Source: Mycobacterium parascrofulaceum ATCC BAA-614 (lineage in GTDB: Bacteria; Actinomycetota; Actinomycetes; Mycobacteriales; Mycobacteriaceae). From it: a DNA stretch of 64,000 nt. Both the position numbers and the translations under genes were made by a program. Positions 7,199 to 15,487 of this stretch are shown piece after piece. Position 1 is the stretch's first letter. The number at the start of each line of letters is the position of its first letter. Location of the stretch: positions 456,890-520,889 of the forward strand of contig NZ_GG770553.1 in the NCBI RefSeq assembly GCF_000164135.1, written 5' to 3'. Under the pieces are notes generated by a model, which was not told the origin of the DNA, did not search any database, and worked only from the letters and a program-made list of their open reading frames with translations.

Positions 7199-8266
7199 GT
7201 GACCGCACGCCTGCGTCCCGAACTGGCCGGACTGCCAGTGTATGTGCCCGGCAAGAACGTGCCGGGCTCGATCAAACTGGCCAGCAACGAGACGGTGCAC
7301 GGCCCGCTGCCCAGCGTGGTCGCCGCGATCGAGCGCGCGGTCGCCGTCGTCAACCGCTACCCGGACAACGCCAGCGTGGACCTCAAGGCGGCGCTGGCGA
7401 TGCACCTGGGTTCCGACGTCGCCCCCGAGCACATCGCGGTCGGCAGCGGGTCGGTCACCCTGTGTCAGCAGCTGGTGCAGATCACCTCGGCCGCCGGCGA
7501 CGAGGTGATGATGGGCTGGCGCAGCTTCGAGTGCTACCTGCCGATCGTCCAGGTGTCGGGCGCGACCGCGGTCAAAGTGCCGTTGACCGACCACACGCAC
7601 GACCTGGACGCCATGCTCGCCGCGATCACCGACCGCACCCGGCTGATCTTCGTCTGCAACCCGAACAATCCGACGTCGACGGTGGTCGAGCCGGAAGCCC
7701 TGGCCCGGTTCGTCGACGCGGTGCCGCCGGAGATCCTGATCGCCATCGACGAGGCTTACGTCGAATTCGTTCGCGACGGCATGCTGCCCAACAGCCTGGA
7801 GCTGGCGCTGTCCCGCAGCAACGTCGTTGTGCTGCGGACGTTTTCGAAGGCCTACGGGCTGGCGGGCTTGCGGGTCGGTTACGGGGTCGGCCACCCGGAG
7901 CTGATCACCGCCCTGGACAAGGTGGTCATGCCGTTCGCCGTGACGAACGTCGCCCAGGCGGCCGCCATCGCGTCGCTGGAGGCGTCCGACGAGTTGATGG
8001 CCCGCACCGACGCCCTGGTCGCCGAGCGCGCCCGCGTCAGCGCCGGGCTGCGCGACGCCGGGTTCACCCTGCCGCCGTCGCAGGCGAACTTCATCTGGCT
8101 GCCGCTGGGCGCCCGCACGACGGACTTCACCGAGCAGGCCGCCGACGCGCGGCTGGTGGTGCGACCGTTCGCCGGCGAGGGGGTGCGCATCACCATCGGT
8201 GCGGTGGAGGAGAATGACGCCCTGTTGCACTTCGCCCGCGATTGGATTTCCCGCACCGAACCGTAA
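7199..8266 (+). CDS. hisC2: Histidinol-phosphate/aromatic aminotransferase HisC2
   Basis: This is a 355-residue fold-type I PLP aminotransferase. K217 in RTFSKAYGLAG is the Schiff-base lysine. N154-T159 (NPNNPT) and D184/Y187 in AIDEAYVEF contact the cofactor. SNETVHGPLPSV near residue 29 and a C-terminal arginine region (VVRPFAGEGVRIT) bind substrate carboxylate. It corresponds to Rv3772. Family members transaminate histidinol phosphate or aromatic keto acids, and the HisC2 branch was linked to phenylalanine/tyrosine formation. The GTG at 7199 gives the MTARLRPELAGLPVYVPG start I recall from the orthologue. There is little room for a ribosome site, so translation may be leaderless. The DUF4334 gene follows after 11 bp. 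Confidence 0.93.
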   Translation: MTARLRPELAGLPVYVPGKNVPGSIKLASNETVHGPLPSVVAAIERAVAVVNRYPDNASVDLKAALAMHLGSDVAPEHIAVGSGSVTLCQQLVQITSAAGDEVMMGWRSFECYLPIVQVSGATAVKVPLTDHTHDLDAMLAAITDRTRLIFVCNPNNPTSTVVEPEALARFVDAVPPEILIAIDEAYVEFVRDGMLPNSLELALSRSNVVVLRTFSKAYGLAGLRVGYGVGHPELITALDKVVMPFAVTNVAQAAAIASLEASDELMARTDALVAERARVSAGLRDAGFTLPPSQANFIWLPLGARTTDFTEQAADARLVVRPFAGEGVRITIGAVEENDALLHFARDWISRTEP

Positions 8267-8277
8267 GGAGCACTCCG

Positions 8278-8751
8278 TTGGACTTGGCGCGCAAACGGTT
8301 CACCGAGTTCAAGGAGCGCGGCGGGGAGATCCCCGATGCCGAGCTCGACGATTTCTGGAGCAGCCTCGAGCCCGCGACCATCGAGGGGATGCTCGGCGAG
8401 TGGCAGGGCGGCGAGTTCCGCACCGGCCACCGGATGAACGGTCAGCTGGAGCAGGCCGGCTGGTTCGGCAAGACGTTCTCCTCGGCCCGCGACGTCCAGC
8501 CCTTGGTCTGCCTCGACGCCAACGGCAACAAGTTCTCCAACAAGGAGTTGGGTAAGGGCGAGGCCAGCCTGTGGCTCGAGGAGTTCCGCGGGGAGGTCAC
8601 CGCGACGATGGTCTACGACGGCCAGCCGGTGCACGACCACTTCAAGAAGATCGACGACGACGCCGTGATGGGCATCATGAACGGCAAGGGCGTCCGGGAC
8701 TTCTCCAGTGGGGTGGGCCGGTACTACTACTTCTACCTCGAGCGGGTGTAG
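8278..8751 (+). CDS. DUF4334 (GXWXG) domain protein
   Basis: The 157-residue cytoplasmic protein has an N-terminal helix, then an EPATIEGMLGEWQGGEFRTGH segment containing the GxWxG motif. The C-terminal half ends RGEVTATMVYDGQPVHDHFKKIDDDAVMGIMNGK and GRYYYFYLERV, which is typical of DUF4334. The family may bind small hydrophobic ligands, but no reaction is known. The start is a TTG at 8278, chosen because AAGGAG (8265-8270) lies 7 nt upstream, directly after the hisC2 stop, so the two are co-transcribed. The open frame starting at 8242 would overlap hisC2. Confidence 0.8.
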   Translation: MDLARKRFTEFKERGGEIPDAELDDFWSSLEPATIEGMLGEWQGGEFRTGHRMNGQLEQAGWFGKTFSSARDVQPLVCLDANGNKFSNKELGKGEASLWLEEFRGEVTATMVYDGQPVHDHFKKIDDDAVMGIMNGKGVRDFSSGVGRYYYFYLERV

Positions 8752-8763
8752 GGCGCTCCGCTG

Positions 8764-8827
8764 TCGCCGAGCGTGACGTGACGGCGAAAATCCGCAAGGA
8801 TTCTCGCCCTGAGAACACGCTCGGCGA
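8764..8827. terminator. Nested hairpin, bidirectional terminator
   Basis: The outer 12-bp perfect stem (8764-8775 with 8816-8827) encloses an inner 11-bp stem (8783-8793 with 8798-8808, one mismatch, GCAA loop). It sits exactly between the converging stops at 8751 (plus) and 8845 (minus). The CGAGCGTGACG arm resembles the palindromic element inside aftA at 26607-26662, so it may be one copy of a repeated mycobacterial palindrome. Confidence 0.65.
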
Positions 8828-8844
8828 AGGCTGCTAGACGGTAG

Positions 8845-9429
8845 CTAGCGGGCCGGGTTGCGACCGCTGAACGCGACCAGCTGCTCGAGCGCGCCGGCGT
8901 CCTCGGGCACGTCGACCGGGTCTGCGAATCCGGCGCCGCCGCGGAACTCGGGTCTGATGACCTGCCGGGCCAACCCCAGCACATACTCGGACAGCGGCAC
9001 GGGCGCGTTGATCTCGTGCCCCACGGCGGTGGCGTAATCCCAGGCGTGGACCAGGAATTCGATCGACAAAACGGCGCACGCGCCCTTCGCGGGCATCTCC
9101 CCCTTGCCGAACGGCACCGACCCGTCCAGGCCGTGCCGATGCCAGGCGTCCAACGCGGGCCGGGCCGCGGTGACCACCTGCGCTTCCACCGAGTCGCCCG
9201 CGTCGCGCTCGGGGATCTGTGCGCCCACCATGCCGCCCAGCGCCGTGATCGACTTCAGCAGGTGATCGGTCAACTGCGCGACGTCGAACTCCGCGCACGG
9301 CGTCGGCCGGGACAGGTCGTCGGCCGCGATCGGGTGCAGCACCCGCTGCAACACCCCGAGCGTGTCCTCGGCGCTGTGCAGTTCGTCGGTGGGCGGGGAG
9401 TGCGGGCCGGGCCGCAAGTCAGGAGCCAT
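8845..9429 (-). CDS. TIGR03086-family metal-binding protein (Rv3773c)
   Basis: The 194-residue DinB/maleylpyruvate-isomerase-fold protein has an N-terminal four-helix bundle with PTPCAEFDVAQLTDHLL (first conserved histidine). A second conserved segment, SIEFLVHAWDYATAVG, supplies the next metal ligands (H and D). A C-terminal domain follows. Many actinobacterial members use mycothiol, but no substrate is known here. The ATG at 9427-9429 gives the same length as I recall for Rv3773c and avoids overlap with the divergent echA21. The longer open frame to 9465 would overlap that promoter. Confidence 0.88.
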   Translation of the reverse strand: MAPDLRPGPHSPPTDELHSAEDTLGVLQRVLHPIAADDLSRPTPCAEFDVAQLTDHLLKSITALGGMVGAQIPERDAGDSVEAQVVTAARPALDAWHRHGLDGSVPFGKGEMPAKGACAVLSIEFLVHAWDYATAVGHEINAPVPLSEYVLGLARQVIRPEFRGGAGFADPVDVPEDAGALEQLVAFSGRNPAR

Positions 9430-9452
9430 GTTTGCCACGCTACGGTCTCGAT

Positions 9453-10277
9453 ATGGCGCAAGCATACGAATCCGTCACGGTGGAGACGAAAGATCACGTC
9501 GCGCAGGTGACGCTGATCGGGCCGGGCAAGGGCAACGCGATGGGCCCGGCGTTCTGGTCGGAGATGCCGGAGCTTTTCGCGGCCCTCGACGCCGACCCCG
9601 AGGTGCGTGCCATCGTGCTGACCGGTTCGGGCAAGAACTTCAGCTACGGCCTGGACGTGCCCGCGATGGGCGGCTCGTTCACCCCCCTGCTGGCCGGCGA
9701 CGCGCTGGCCGGTCCCCGCGCGGTGTTCCACCGCGAGGTCAAGCGCATGCAGGGCGCGATCACCGCGGTCGCGGACTGCCGCACGCCGACCATCGCGTCC
9801 GTGCACGGCTGGTGCATCGGTGGCGGTGTCGACCTGATCTCCGCGGTCGACATCCGCTACGCGAGCGCCGACGCGAAGTTTTCGGTGCGCGAGGTCAAAC
9901 TGGCCATCGTCGCCGACGTCGGCAGCCTGGCCCGCCTGCCGTACATCCTCAGCGACGGACACCTGCGTGAACTGGCGCTGACCGGCAAGGACATCGACGC
10001 GGCCCGGGCCGAGAAGATCGGCCTGGTCAACGACGTCTACGCCGACGCCGACGCCACGCTGGCGGCCGCGCACGCCACCGCGGCCGAGATCGCCGCCAAC
10101 CCGCCGCTGGCCGTGCACGGCATCAAGGACGTCCTCGACCAGCAGCGCGTCGCCGCGGTCTCGGAAAGCCTGCGCTACGTCGCCGCCTGGAACGCCGCCT
10201 TCCTGCCGTCGAAGGACCTGACCGAGGGCATCGCGGCGACGTTCGAGAAGCGCCCGCCGCAGTTCACCGGGGAGTGA
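9453..10277 (+). CDS. echA21: Enoyl-CoA hydratase/isomerase family protein EchA21
   Basis: This is a 274-residue crotonase-fold enzyme for acyl-CoA (probably beta-oxidation or isomerisation). The oxyanion-hole segment is LTGSGKNFSYGLDVPAMGG and the second is VHGWCIGGGVDLISAVDIRYASADAKFSVREVKLAIVADVGSLARLP. The acidic residues expected in ECH1-type dienoyl-CoA isomerases (E/D in FSVREVKL and VADVGS) are present, so delta3,5-delta2,4-dienoyl-CoA isomerase is a likely activity. The ATG at 9453 gives the length of Rv3774. An in-frame ATG at 9432 lies nearly on top of the divergent gene start. The promoter region of 23 bp is shared with the TIGR03086 gene. Confidence 0.9.
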   Translation: MAQAYESVTVETKDHVAQVTLIGPGKGNAMGPAFWSEMPELFAALDADPEVRAIVLTGSGKNFSYGLDVPAMGGSFTPLLAGDALAGPRAVFHREVKRMQGAITAVADCRTPTIASVHGWCIGGGVDLISAVDIRYASADAKFSVREVKLAIVADVGSLARLPYILSDGHLRELALTGKDIDAARAEKIGLVNDVYADADATLAAAHATAAEIAANPPLAVHGIKDVLDQQRVAAVSESLRYVAAWNAAFLPSKDLTEGIAATFEKRPPQFTGE

Positions 10278-10302
10278 TCCGGCGCCACGTACCCTCGCTG
10301 AG

Positions 10303-11541
10303 GTGACGACACCCGACGGCAAGATCCGCCTCCCGACCGACTTGGACGCCGTGACCACGATCGGCGAGGAAGACCACTCCGAGATCGACAGCGCCGCCGT
10401 CGACCGGATCTGGGACGCCGCCCGGCACTGGTACGGGGCGGGCTTCCACCCGGCGATCCAGCTGTGCCTCCGCCGAAACGGGCGCGTCGTCCTCAACCGG
10501 GCCATCGGCCACGGCTGGGGCAACGCCCCGAGCGACCCGCCCGACGCCGAGAAGATCCCCGTCACCCCGGACACGCCGTTCTGCGTCTACTCGGCGGCCA
10601 AGGGCATCGCGGCGACTGTGGTGCACATGCTCGTCGAGCGCGGTGTCTTCTCCCTGGATGACCGCGTCTGCGACTACATCCCCACGTTCACCAGCCACGG
10701 CAAGGATCGGATCACCATCCGCCACGTGATGACGCACAGCGCCGGGCTGCCCTTTCCCACCGGACCGCGCCCGGACGTCACCCGCGCCGACGATCACGAA
10801 TACGCGCAGCAGAAGCTCGGCGAATTGCGGCCGCTCTACCGCCCCGGGCTGATTCACATGTACCACGCGCTGACCTGGGGTCCGCTGGTCCGTGAAATCG
10901 TTTACGCGGCTACCGGCAAGGAGATTCGCGAAATCCTGGCCACCGAGATCCTCGACCCGCTCGGCTTCCGCTGGACCAACTTCGGCGTCGCCAAGGGGGA
11001 CGTGCCCCTGGTCGCGCCCAGCCATGCGACCGGTCGTCCGCTGCCGCCCGTCGTCGCCCAGATCTTCCGCAAGGCGATCGGCGGGACCGTGCACGAGATG
11101 ATCCCCTACACCAACACGCCGATGTTTCTCACCACGATCATCCCGTCGTCCAACACGGTCTCGACCGCGCACGAGATGTCGCGGTTCGCCGAAATCTGGC
11201 GTCGCGGAGGCACTCTCGACGGCGTGCGGGTGGTCAGCCCGGAGACGATGTACGGCGCGGTCAAGCAATGCCGCCGGCTGCGGCCGGATTTCGCGGTCGG
11301 GCTGCAACCGGCCCGGTGGGGCACCGGTTTCATCCTCGGGACGGACCGGTGGGGGCCGTTCGGGCGCCACGCGCCGCACGCGTTCGGCAACCTCGGCCTG
11401 GTCAACATCGCCATCTGGGCCGACCCGGCGCGCGGACTGGCGGCCGGCGTGGTCAGCAGCGGCAAACCCGGGCGCGACCCGGAAGCCAAGCGCTACACCG
11501 CCCTGCTGGACAAGATCACCGCGGAGATTCCCGCGGGTTGA
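10303..11541 (+). CDS. lipE: Serine beta-lactamase-like esterase LipE
   Basis: The 412-residue esterase/beta-lactamase (class C fold) protein carries the SxxK nucleophile motif S97-A-A-K100 (CVYSAAKG). A YxN-like tyrosine sits in LIHMYHALTWGPLV. A late HAFGNLGLVNIAIWADPARGL segment replaces the KTG box with a glycine-rich histidine region. There is no signal peptide, so it acts in the cytosol or at the membrane. It corresponds to Rv3775, described as a possible lipase. M. tuberculosis LipE has been tied to side-chain or lipid degradation, but the substrate is not read from the sequence. The GTG at 10303 begins 26 bp after echA21, so the two form an operon. Confidence 0.9.
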   Translation: MTTPDGKIRLPTDLDAVTTIGEEDHSEIDSAAVDRIWDAARHWYGAGFHPAIQLCLRRNGRVVLNRAIGHGWGNAPSDPPDAEKIPVTPDTPFCVYSAAKGIAATVVHMLVERGVFSLDDRVCDYIPTFTSHGKDRITIRHVMTHSAGLPFPTGPRPDVTRADDHEYAQQKLGELRPLYRPGLIHMYHALTWGPLVREIVYAATGKEIREILATEILDPLGFRWTNFGVAKGDVPLVAPSHATGRPLPPVVAQIFRKAIGGTVHEMIPYTNTPMFLTTIIPSSNTVSTAHEMSRFAEIWRRGGTLDGVRVVSPETMYGAVKQCRRLRPDFAVGLQPARWGTGFILGTDRWGPFGRHAPHAFGNLGLVNIAIWADPARGLAAGVVSSGKPGRDPEAKRYTALLDKITAEIPAG

Positions 11542-11570
11542 GGGTGCCCAGCGGTGGGAACACTGCCCGC

Positions 11571-11762
11571 ATGGCTACCTACCGAGTGCTCAACCCCAAG
11601 GGCGACGTCGTCGCGACCAAGGAGATCGACAGCGCCGACAAGGCGCACGCGTGGTTCGCCGACGAGGCGGTCGAAGGCAGCGAACTGGGCTGGCGCATGG
11701 AGGTCGAAGCCGACGGCGAATGGCGCTTCTTCGACAACAGCGAAGGCGATCGCAGCTACTAG
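11571..11762 (+). CDS. Small acidic protein, 63 residues
   Basis: MATYRVLNPKGDVVATKEID begins a 63-residue acidic protein with alternating strands and one helix (SADKAHAWFADEAV), ending EADGEWRFFDNSEGDRSY. The frame shows normal mycobacterial third-position GC. The open frame extends upstream through lipE in another reading frame, so the ATG at 11571 is the sensible start. I recognise no function. It lies 29 bp after lipE and 34 bp before the Rv2629-like gene, all in the same direction. Confidence 0.7.
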   Translation: MATYRVLNPKGDVVATKEIDSADKAHAWFADEAVEGSELGWRMEVEADGEWRFFDNSEGDRSY

Positions 11763-11796
11763 TGTTTGCGTCCCGGCTCGCCGGGCACCCAAAGGC

Positions 11797-12915
11797 ATGG
11801 ACTCTGAACGCTTCCGCAAGCTGCTAGAGGCCCCCGCGCCATTCGCGTCGGTCTACTTCGACGACTCGCACGACACCCACGACGCCGAAGCCCAGCTCGA
11901 GCTCAAGTGGCGGGCGCTCAAGGAAGAGCTGGAAAGCCGGGGCGCCGCCGCGGCGGTGACCGACGAAATCGGGCGCGCCGTGCTGGATTTGCGGCCCCCG
12001 ATCGGTCGCAGCGGCCGCGGCATCGTGGCCAGCGCCGAGCGTGTGCTGCTCAACGAGCACCTCACCCGGCCCACGGCCGAGACGGTGGTCCGCGTGTCGG
12101 AATTGCCGTTCGTCCTCCCGATCGTCGAGCTCGGCTTCGACTACCCCGACTATCTGCTGGCCGTGGTCGACCACACCGGCGCCGACATCACCACGCACGT
12201 CAACGGCGCCCTGCGGACGGAAACCGTCGACGGCGGCGGCTACCCCGTGCACAAGGCCGCGGGGGCCGAGACCGCCGGATACGGCGACCCGCAACTGCGC
12301 ACCGAAGAAGCCGCGCGCAAGAACATGCGCGCCGTGGCCGACCGGACCGGTGAACTCGTCGACGACAAGTCCATCGAGGTGATCTTCGTCGTCGGCGAGG
12401 TGCGCTCGCGCTCGGATCTGTTGTCCGCCCTGCCGGATCGCCTGCGCGACCGGGTAATTCAGCTGCAGGTGGGCGCGCGGCACAGCGGTCACGACGACGA
12501 GGAGGTTCAGCGGGGCATCGAAGCCGAATTCGTCAAGCGCCGGTTGAAGGTGATCGACGACGCCGCCGCCCGATTCACCGCCGAGGTGGGGCGGCAATCC
12601 GGGCTGGCCGCCGAGGGGCTCGACGCGGTGTGCTCGGCCCTGCGCCAGGGAGCCGTCGACACGTTGATCGTCGGCGACGTCGGCGACGCCACGGTGGTGT
12701 CAGACGAGGGTTTGACGACGGTCGCGCCCAACGAGAACGTGCTGTCGGAACAGGGCGCGGCGCCCGCCAAGACGCTGCGCGCCGACGAGGCCCTGCCGCT
12801 GTTCGCGATTTCCGTCGGGGCGGCGCTGGTGCGCACCGACGAGCGGATCGCCCCGGCCGACGGGGTCGGCGCGTTGCTTCGCTACGCGCCGACGCTGCAC
12901 CAGCCCGTCGACTGA
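11797..12915 (+). CDS. Rv2629-like protein (eRF1/bacterial release-factor-like fold)
   Basis: The 372-residue cytosolic protein resembles M. tuberculosis Rv2629. Shared marks are the N-terminal FASVYFDDSHDTHDAEAQLELKWRAL, the central VDHTGADITTHVNGA, VFVVGEVRSRSDLLSALP-like VIFVVGEVRSRSDLLSALPDRL, and the C-terminal GVGALLRYAPTLHQP. This family is grouped with archaeal/bacterial eRF1-like (baeRF) proteins that may act on stalled or idle ribosomes. In M. tuberculosis Rv2629 lies in the dormancy regulon. In M. tuberculosis the gene lies elsewhere, so this copy is either a relocated orthologue or a paralogue. The ATG at 11797 follows AAAGG with short spacing. Confidence 0.82.
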   Translation: MDSERFRKLLEAPAPFASVYFDDSHDTHDAEAQLELKWRALKEELESRGAAAAVTDEIGRAVLDLRPPIGRSGRGIVASAERVLLNEHLTRPTAETVVRVSELPFVLPIVELGFDYPDYLLAVVDHTGADITTHVNGALRTETVDGGGYPVHKAAGAETAGYGDPQLRTEEAARKNMRAVADRTGELVDDKSIEVIFVVGEVRSRSDLLSALPDRLRDRVIQLQVGARHSGHDDEEVQRGIEAEFVKRRLKVIDDAAARFTAEVGRQSGLAAEGLDAVCSALRQGAVDTLIVGDVGDATVVSDEGLTTVAPNENVLSEQGAAPAKTLRADEALPLFAISVGAALVRTDERIAPADGVGALLRYAPTLHQPVD

Positions 12916-12922
12916 ACACCAG

Positions 12923-13009
12923 CGGTGGCGGAGGGATTTGAACCCCCGGACGGTGTTAGCCGTCTCTCGCTTTCAAGGCGAGTGCATTAGGCCGCTCTGC
13001 CACGCCACC
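12923..13009 (-). tRNA. tRNA-Ser(TGA)
   Basis: The 87-nt class II tRNA has acceptor stem GGTGGCG/CGCCACC, anticodon TGA in the loop CTTGAAA, a long variable arm (GACGG...CCGTC), and T-arm GGGGGTTCAAATCCCTC. CCA is not encoded. It lies between two plus-strand genes. Confidence 0.95.
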
Positions 13010-13046
13010 GCTGCTAAGGGTAGCGGTGGTCGGTAGCGTGGCTGCC

Positions 13047-14015
13047 ATGCGCGCCATCGTCGCCGAATCCCCCGATCAGCTTTCCTGGCAAGACGTTCCC
13101 GACGTGTCCGCCGGGCCCGGCGAGGTGCTGATCAAGGTCGCCGCCGCCGGTGTGAACCGCGCCGACCTGCTGCAGGCCGCCGGCAAGTACCCGCCCCCGC
13201 CGGGCGCCAGCGAGATCATCGGCATGGAGGTGTCCGGCGTCGTCGCCGAAACCGGTGCGGGCGTCACGGATTGGTCGGCCGGACAACAGGTTTGCGCGCT
13301 GCTGGCCGGCGGCGGCTACGCCGAATACGTCGCCGTCCCCGCCGGCCAGGTGCTGCCGATTCCCGCTCGGGTGGACCTCGTCGACGCGGCCGGGCTGCCG
13401 GAGGTGGCGTGCACGGTGTGGTCGAACCTGGTGATGACCGCCCACCTCGGCAAGGGCCAGTTGCTGCTGGTGCACGGCGGGGCCAGCGGCATCGGAAGCC
13501 ACGCGATCCAGGTCGCGCGGGCCCTCGGCGTCCGGGTGGCCGTCACCGCCGGCTCGGCGGAGAAGCTCGAATTCTGCCGCGAGCTGGGCGCCGAGATCAC
13601 GATCAACTACCGCGACGAGGACTTCGTCGAGCGGCTCCGGCAAAACGGCGGGGCCGACGTGATCCTCGACATCATGGGCGCCGCCTACCTGGACCGCAAT
13701 ATCGACGCCCTGGCCACCGACGGGCAGCTGGTCATCATCGGCATGCAGGGCGGCATCAAGGGCGAGCTCAACATCGCCAAGCTGCTGGGCAAGCGGGCGC
13801 GGGTCATCGGCACCACGCTGCGTGCCCGCCCGGTCACCGGGCCCAACAGCAAGACCGAGATCGTGCAGGCGGTGATCGGCTCGGTGTGGCCGCTGATCGC
13901 CGAGGGCCGCGTCCGCCCGATCATCGGCGCCCGCCTGCCCATCCAGCGGGCCGGCGAGGCGCATCAGCAGCTGACGTCGAGCAAGGTCACCGGCAAGGTC
14001 GTGCTGACGGTCTAA
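13047..14015 (+). CDS. Zinc-free quinone oxidoreductase (TIGR02824/PIG3 family)
   Basis: The 322-residue medium-chain reductase matches Rv3777. The N-terminal GroES-like domain has VAAAGVNRADLLQAAGKYPPPPGASEIIGMEVSG. The Rossmann domain has LLVHGGASGIGSHAIQVARALG (NADPH-binding, about 142-164) and GADVILDIMGAAYLDRN. The zinc-binding cysteine pattern of alcohol dehydrogenases is absent. It should reduce quinones or enones with NADPH. The ATG at 13047 was chosen over the GTG/ATG a few codons earlier because it begins the conserved MRAIVAE strand. Confidence 0.9.
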   Translation: MRAIVAESPDQLSWQDVPDVSAGPGEVLIKVAAAGVNRADLLQAAGKYPPPPGASEIIGMEVSGVVAETGAGVTDWSAGQQVCALLAGGGYAEYVAVPAGQVLPIPARVDLVDAAGLPEVACTVWSNLVMTAHLGKGQLLLVHGGASGIGSHAIQVARALGVRVAVTAGSAEKLEFCRELGAEITINYRDEDFVERLRQNGGADVILDIMGAAYLDRNIDALATDGQLVIIGMQGGIKGELNIAKLLGKRARVIGTTLRARPVTGPNSKTEIVQAVIGSVWPLIAEGRVRPIIGARLPIQRAGEAHQQLTSSKVTGKVVLTV

Positions 14016-14162
14016 CCGGCCCGCCGCGCTATCGAGGCCGGCCCGTCGGGTGTGCGCTGAGGGCTTCGAGCGTGCTGTGCGGGCGGCATTTTCGCGGCAT
14101 CCGCGCCGTGAGCGCACACCGGAAGCCATGGCTGCACTCTCGAGCCCTCGCGCGAAGAGAGG
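14016..14162. terminator. Intergenic region with interleaved inverted repeats between convergent genes
   Basis: Arm A (14049-14058) pairs with A' (14111-14120), a perfect 10 bp. Arm B (14059-14070) pairs with B' (14139-14149) with one bulge. The order A-B-A'-B' is that of a pseudoknot or of two mutually exclusive hairpins. The position between two converging stops suggests a bidirectional terminator. Confidence 0.4.
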
Positions 14163-15359
14163 CTAGCCCAGGGACGCCAGCGCGCGCACCAGCTGGTCCA
14201 CCTCGGCTGTCGTCGAGTAATGCGCCAGCCCGACGGTCACCGCGCCGCCGACGTCGTTGACGCCCAGCACGTCCAGGGCGCGGGAGTTCTCGTTGGTGAC
14301 GGCCAGCACCCCGTTGTCGGCCAACCGCTGCACCACCCGTTCGGCGGGCACGCCGTTGAGGGCGAAGGTGACCACCGGGATGCGCACCTCGGGGCGGCCG
14401 ATCACCATGACCAACGGCAGCGACCGCAACGACACCATCAGGTAATCGAAGACCCGGTTCAGATACGACGTGGCCGACTGCATCGACACCGCCAGGCGTT
14501 CGCGGCGGCTGCCGCGCGCGGACTCGTCGAGCGCCGCCAGATACTCCACGCTGGCGACCACCCCGGCCAGCAGGCCGAACTGGTGCGCGCCGATCTCGAG
14601 ACGCGCGGCGCCGGTCGCCTTGGGGTCCGTCGAGATGGAGCCGAACGAATTGAGCAGCGCCGGGTCGCGGAACACCACCGCGCCGATCGGCGGGCCGCCC
14701 CACGCCAGGGCGTTCACCGCCACCACGTCGGCGTCGGTCTCCTTGACGTCGAGCAACCGGTAGGGCGCCGCGGCGGAATGGTCGACCACCACCAGCCCGC
14801 CGACGTCGTGCACCAGCTTCGTCATCGCCCGCAGGTCGGTGACCGTGCCCAGCGCGGCGGACGCCGAGGCGACGGCCACCAGCCTGGTCGACTTTCCGAT
14901 CAGGCCCTCCCACTGCCAGGTCGGCAGCTCACCGGTCTCGATGTCGATCTCGGCCCACTTGACCTTGGCGCCGTAGCGGTGCGCCGCCCGCAGCCACGGG
15001 GCGATGTTCGCCTCGTCGTCCAGGCGGCTGACGATCACCTCGTAGCCCAGGCCCGCGCGCGAGGACGACGCCTCGGCCAGCGCCGACAACAGGATCGCGC
15101 GGTCGGCGCCGAGGACCACGCCCGCCGGGTCCACATTGAACAGGTCGGCCACCGCCGCCCGGGCCGCGTCCAGAATGGCGGCGCTGCGCTGGGCGGACGG
15201 ATGCGCGCCCACCGCGGTGGCGCTGGACCTGCGGAAGGCCGTCGAAACGGTGGTCGCGACGGAATCCGGGATGAGCATCCCGGCCGGCGCGTCGAAGTGC
15301 ACCCACCCGTCACCCAGCGACGGATGCAGTCCGCGCACCCGGGCGACGTCGTAAACCAT
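14163..15359 (-). CDS. Class V aminotransferase-fold protein lacking the PLP lysine (Rv3778c)
   Basis: The 398-residue protein has a cysteine-desulfurase-like fold (VC1184 type): [25 protein letters not shown], a [14 protein letters not shown] strand, and the cofactor-type [16 protein letters not shown] aspartate-histidine. Where desulfurases have the HK of the Schiff-base lysine, this protein reads [15 protein letters not shown], so no lysine is available at that site. The recalled M. tuberculosis orthologue also lacks it. It therefore may bind a ligand without transaminase chemistry. The ATG at 15357-15359 gives the recalled 398-residue length. The gene is divergent from the Rv3779-like gene. 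Confidence 0.85.
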   Translation of the reverse strand: MVYDVARVRGLHPSLGDGWVHFDAPAGMLIPDSVATTVSTAFRRSSATAVGAHPSAQRSAAILDAARAAVADLFNVDPAGVVLGADRAILLSALAEASSSRAGLGYEVIVSRLDDEANIAPWLRAAHRYGAKVKWAEIDIETGELPTWQWEGLIGKSTRLVAVASASAALGTVTDLRAMTKLVHDVGGLVVVDHSAAAPYRLLDVKETDADVVAVNALAWGGPPIGAVVFRDPALLNSFGSISTDPKATGAARLEIGAHQFGLLAGVVASVEYLAALDESARGSRRERLAVSMQSATSYLNRVFDYLMVSLRSLPLVMVIGRPEVRIPVVTFALNGVPAERVVQRLADNGVLAVTNENSRALDVLGVNDVGGAVTVGLAHYSTTAEVDQLVRALASLG

Positions 15360-15487
15360 GCCAGCCACCTTAGAGCTTGCGCATTTCCGCGAGACTGTGA
15401 CGGTTGCGGTGCCCGGAGGCGCTCGAGACTTTCCAGCCGACCGGTGGCTTCCCGAGGGCAGGACACCCGGCCAGCCATACTAGTCCA

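Noticed and set aside
15404..15487. Earlier start of the Rv3779-like gene
   Set aside because: Residues before the GTG at 15488 are not hydrophobic or conserved and lie in the divergent promoter.
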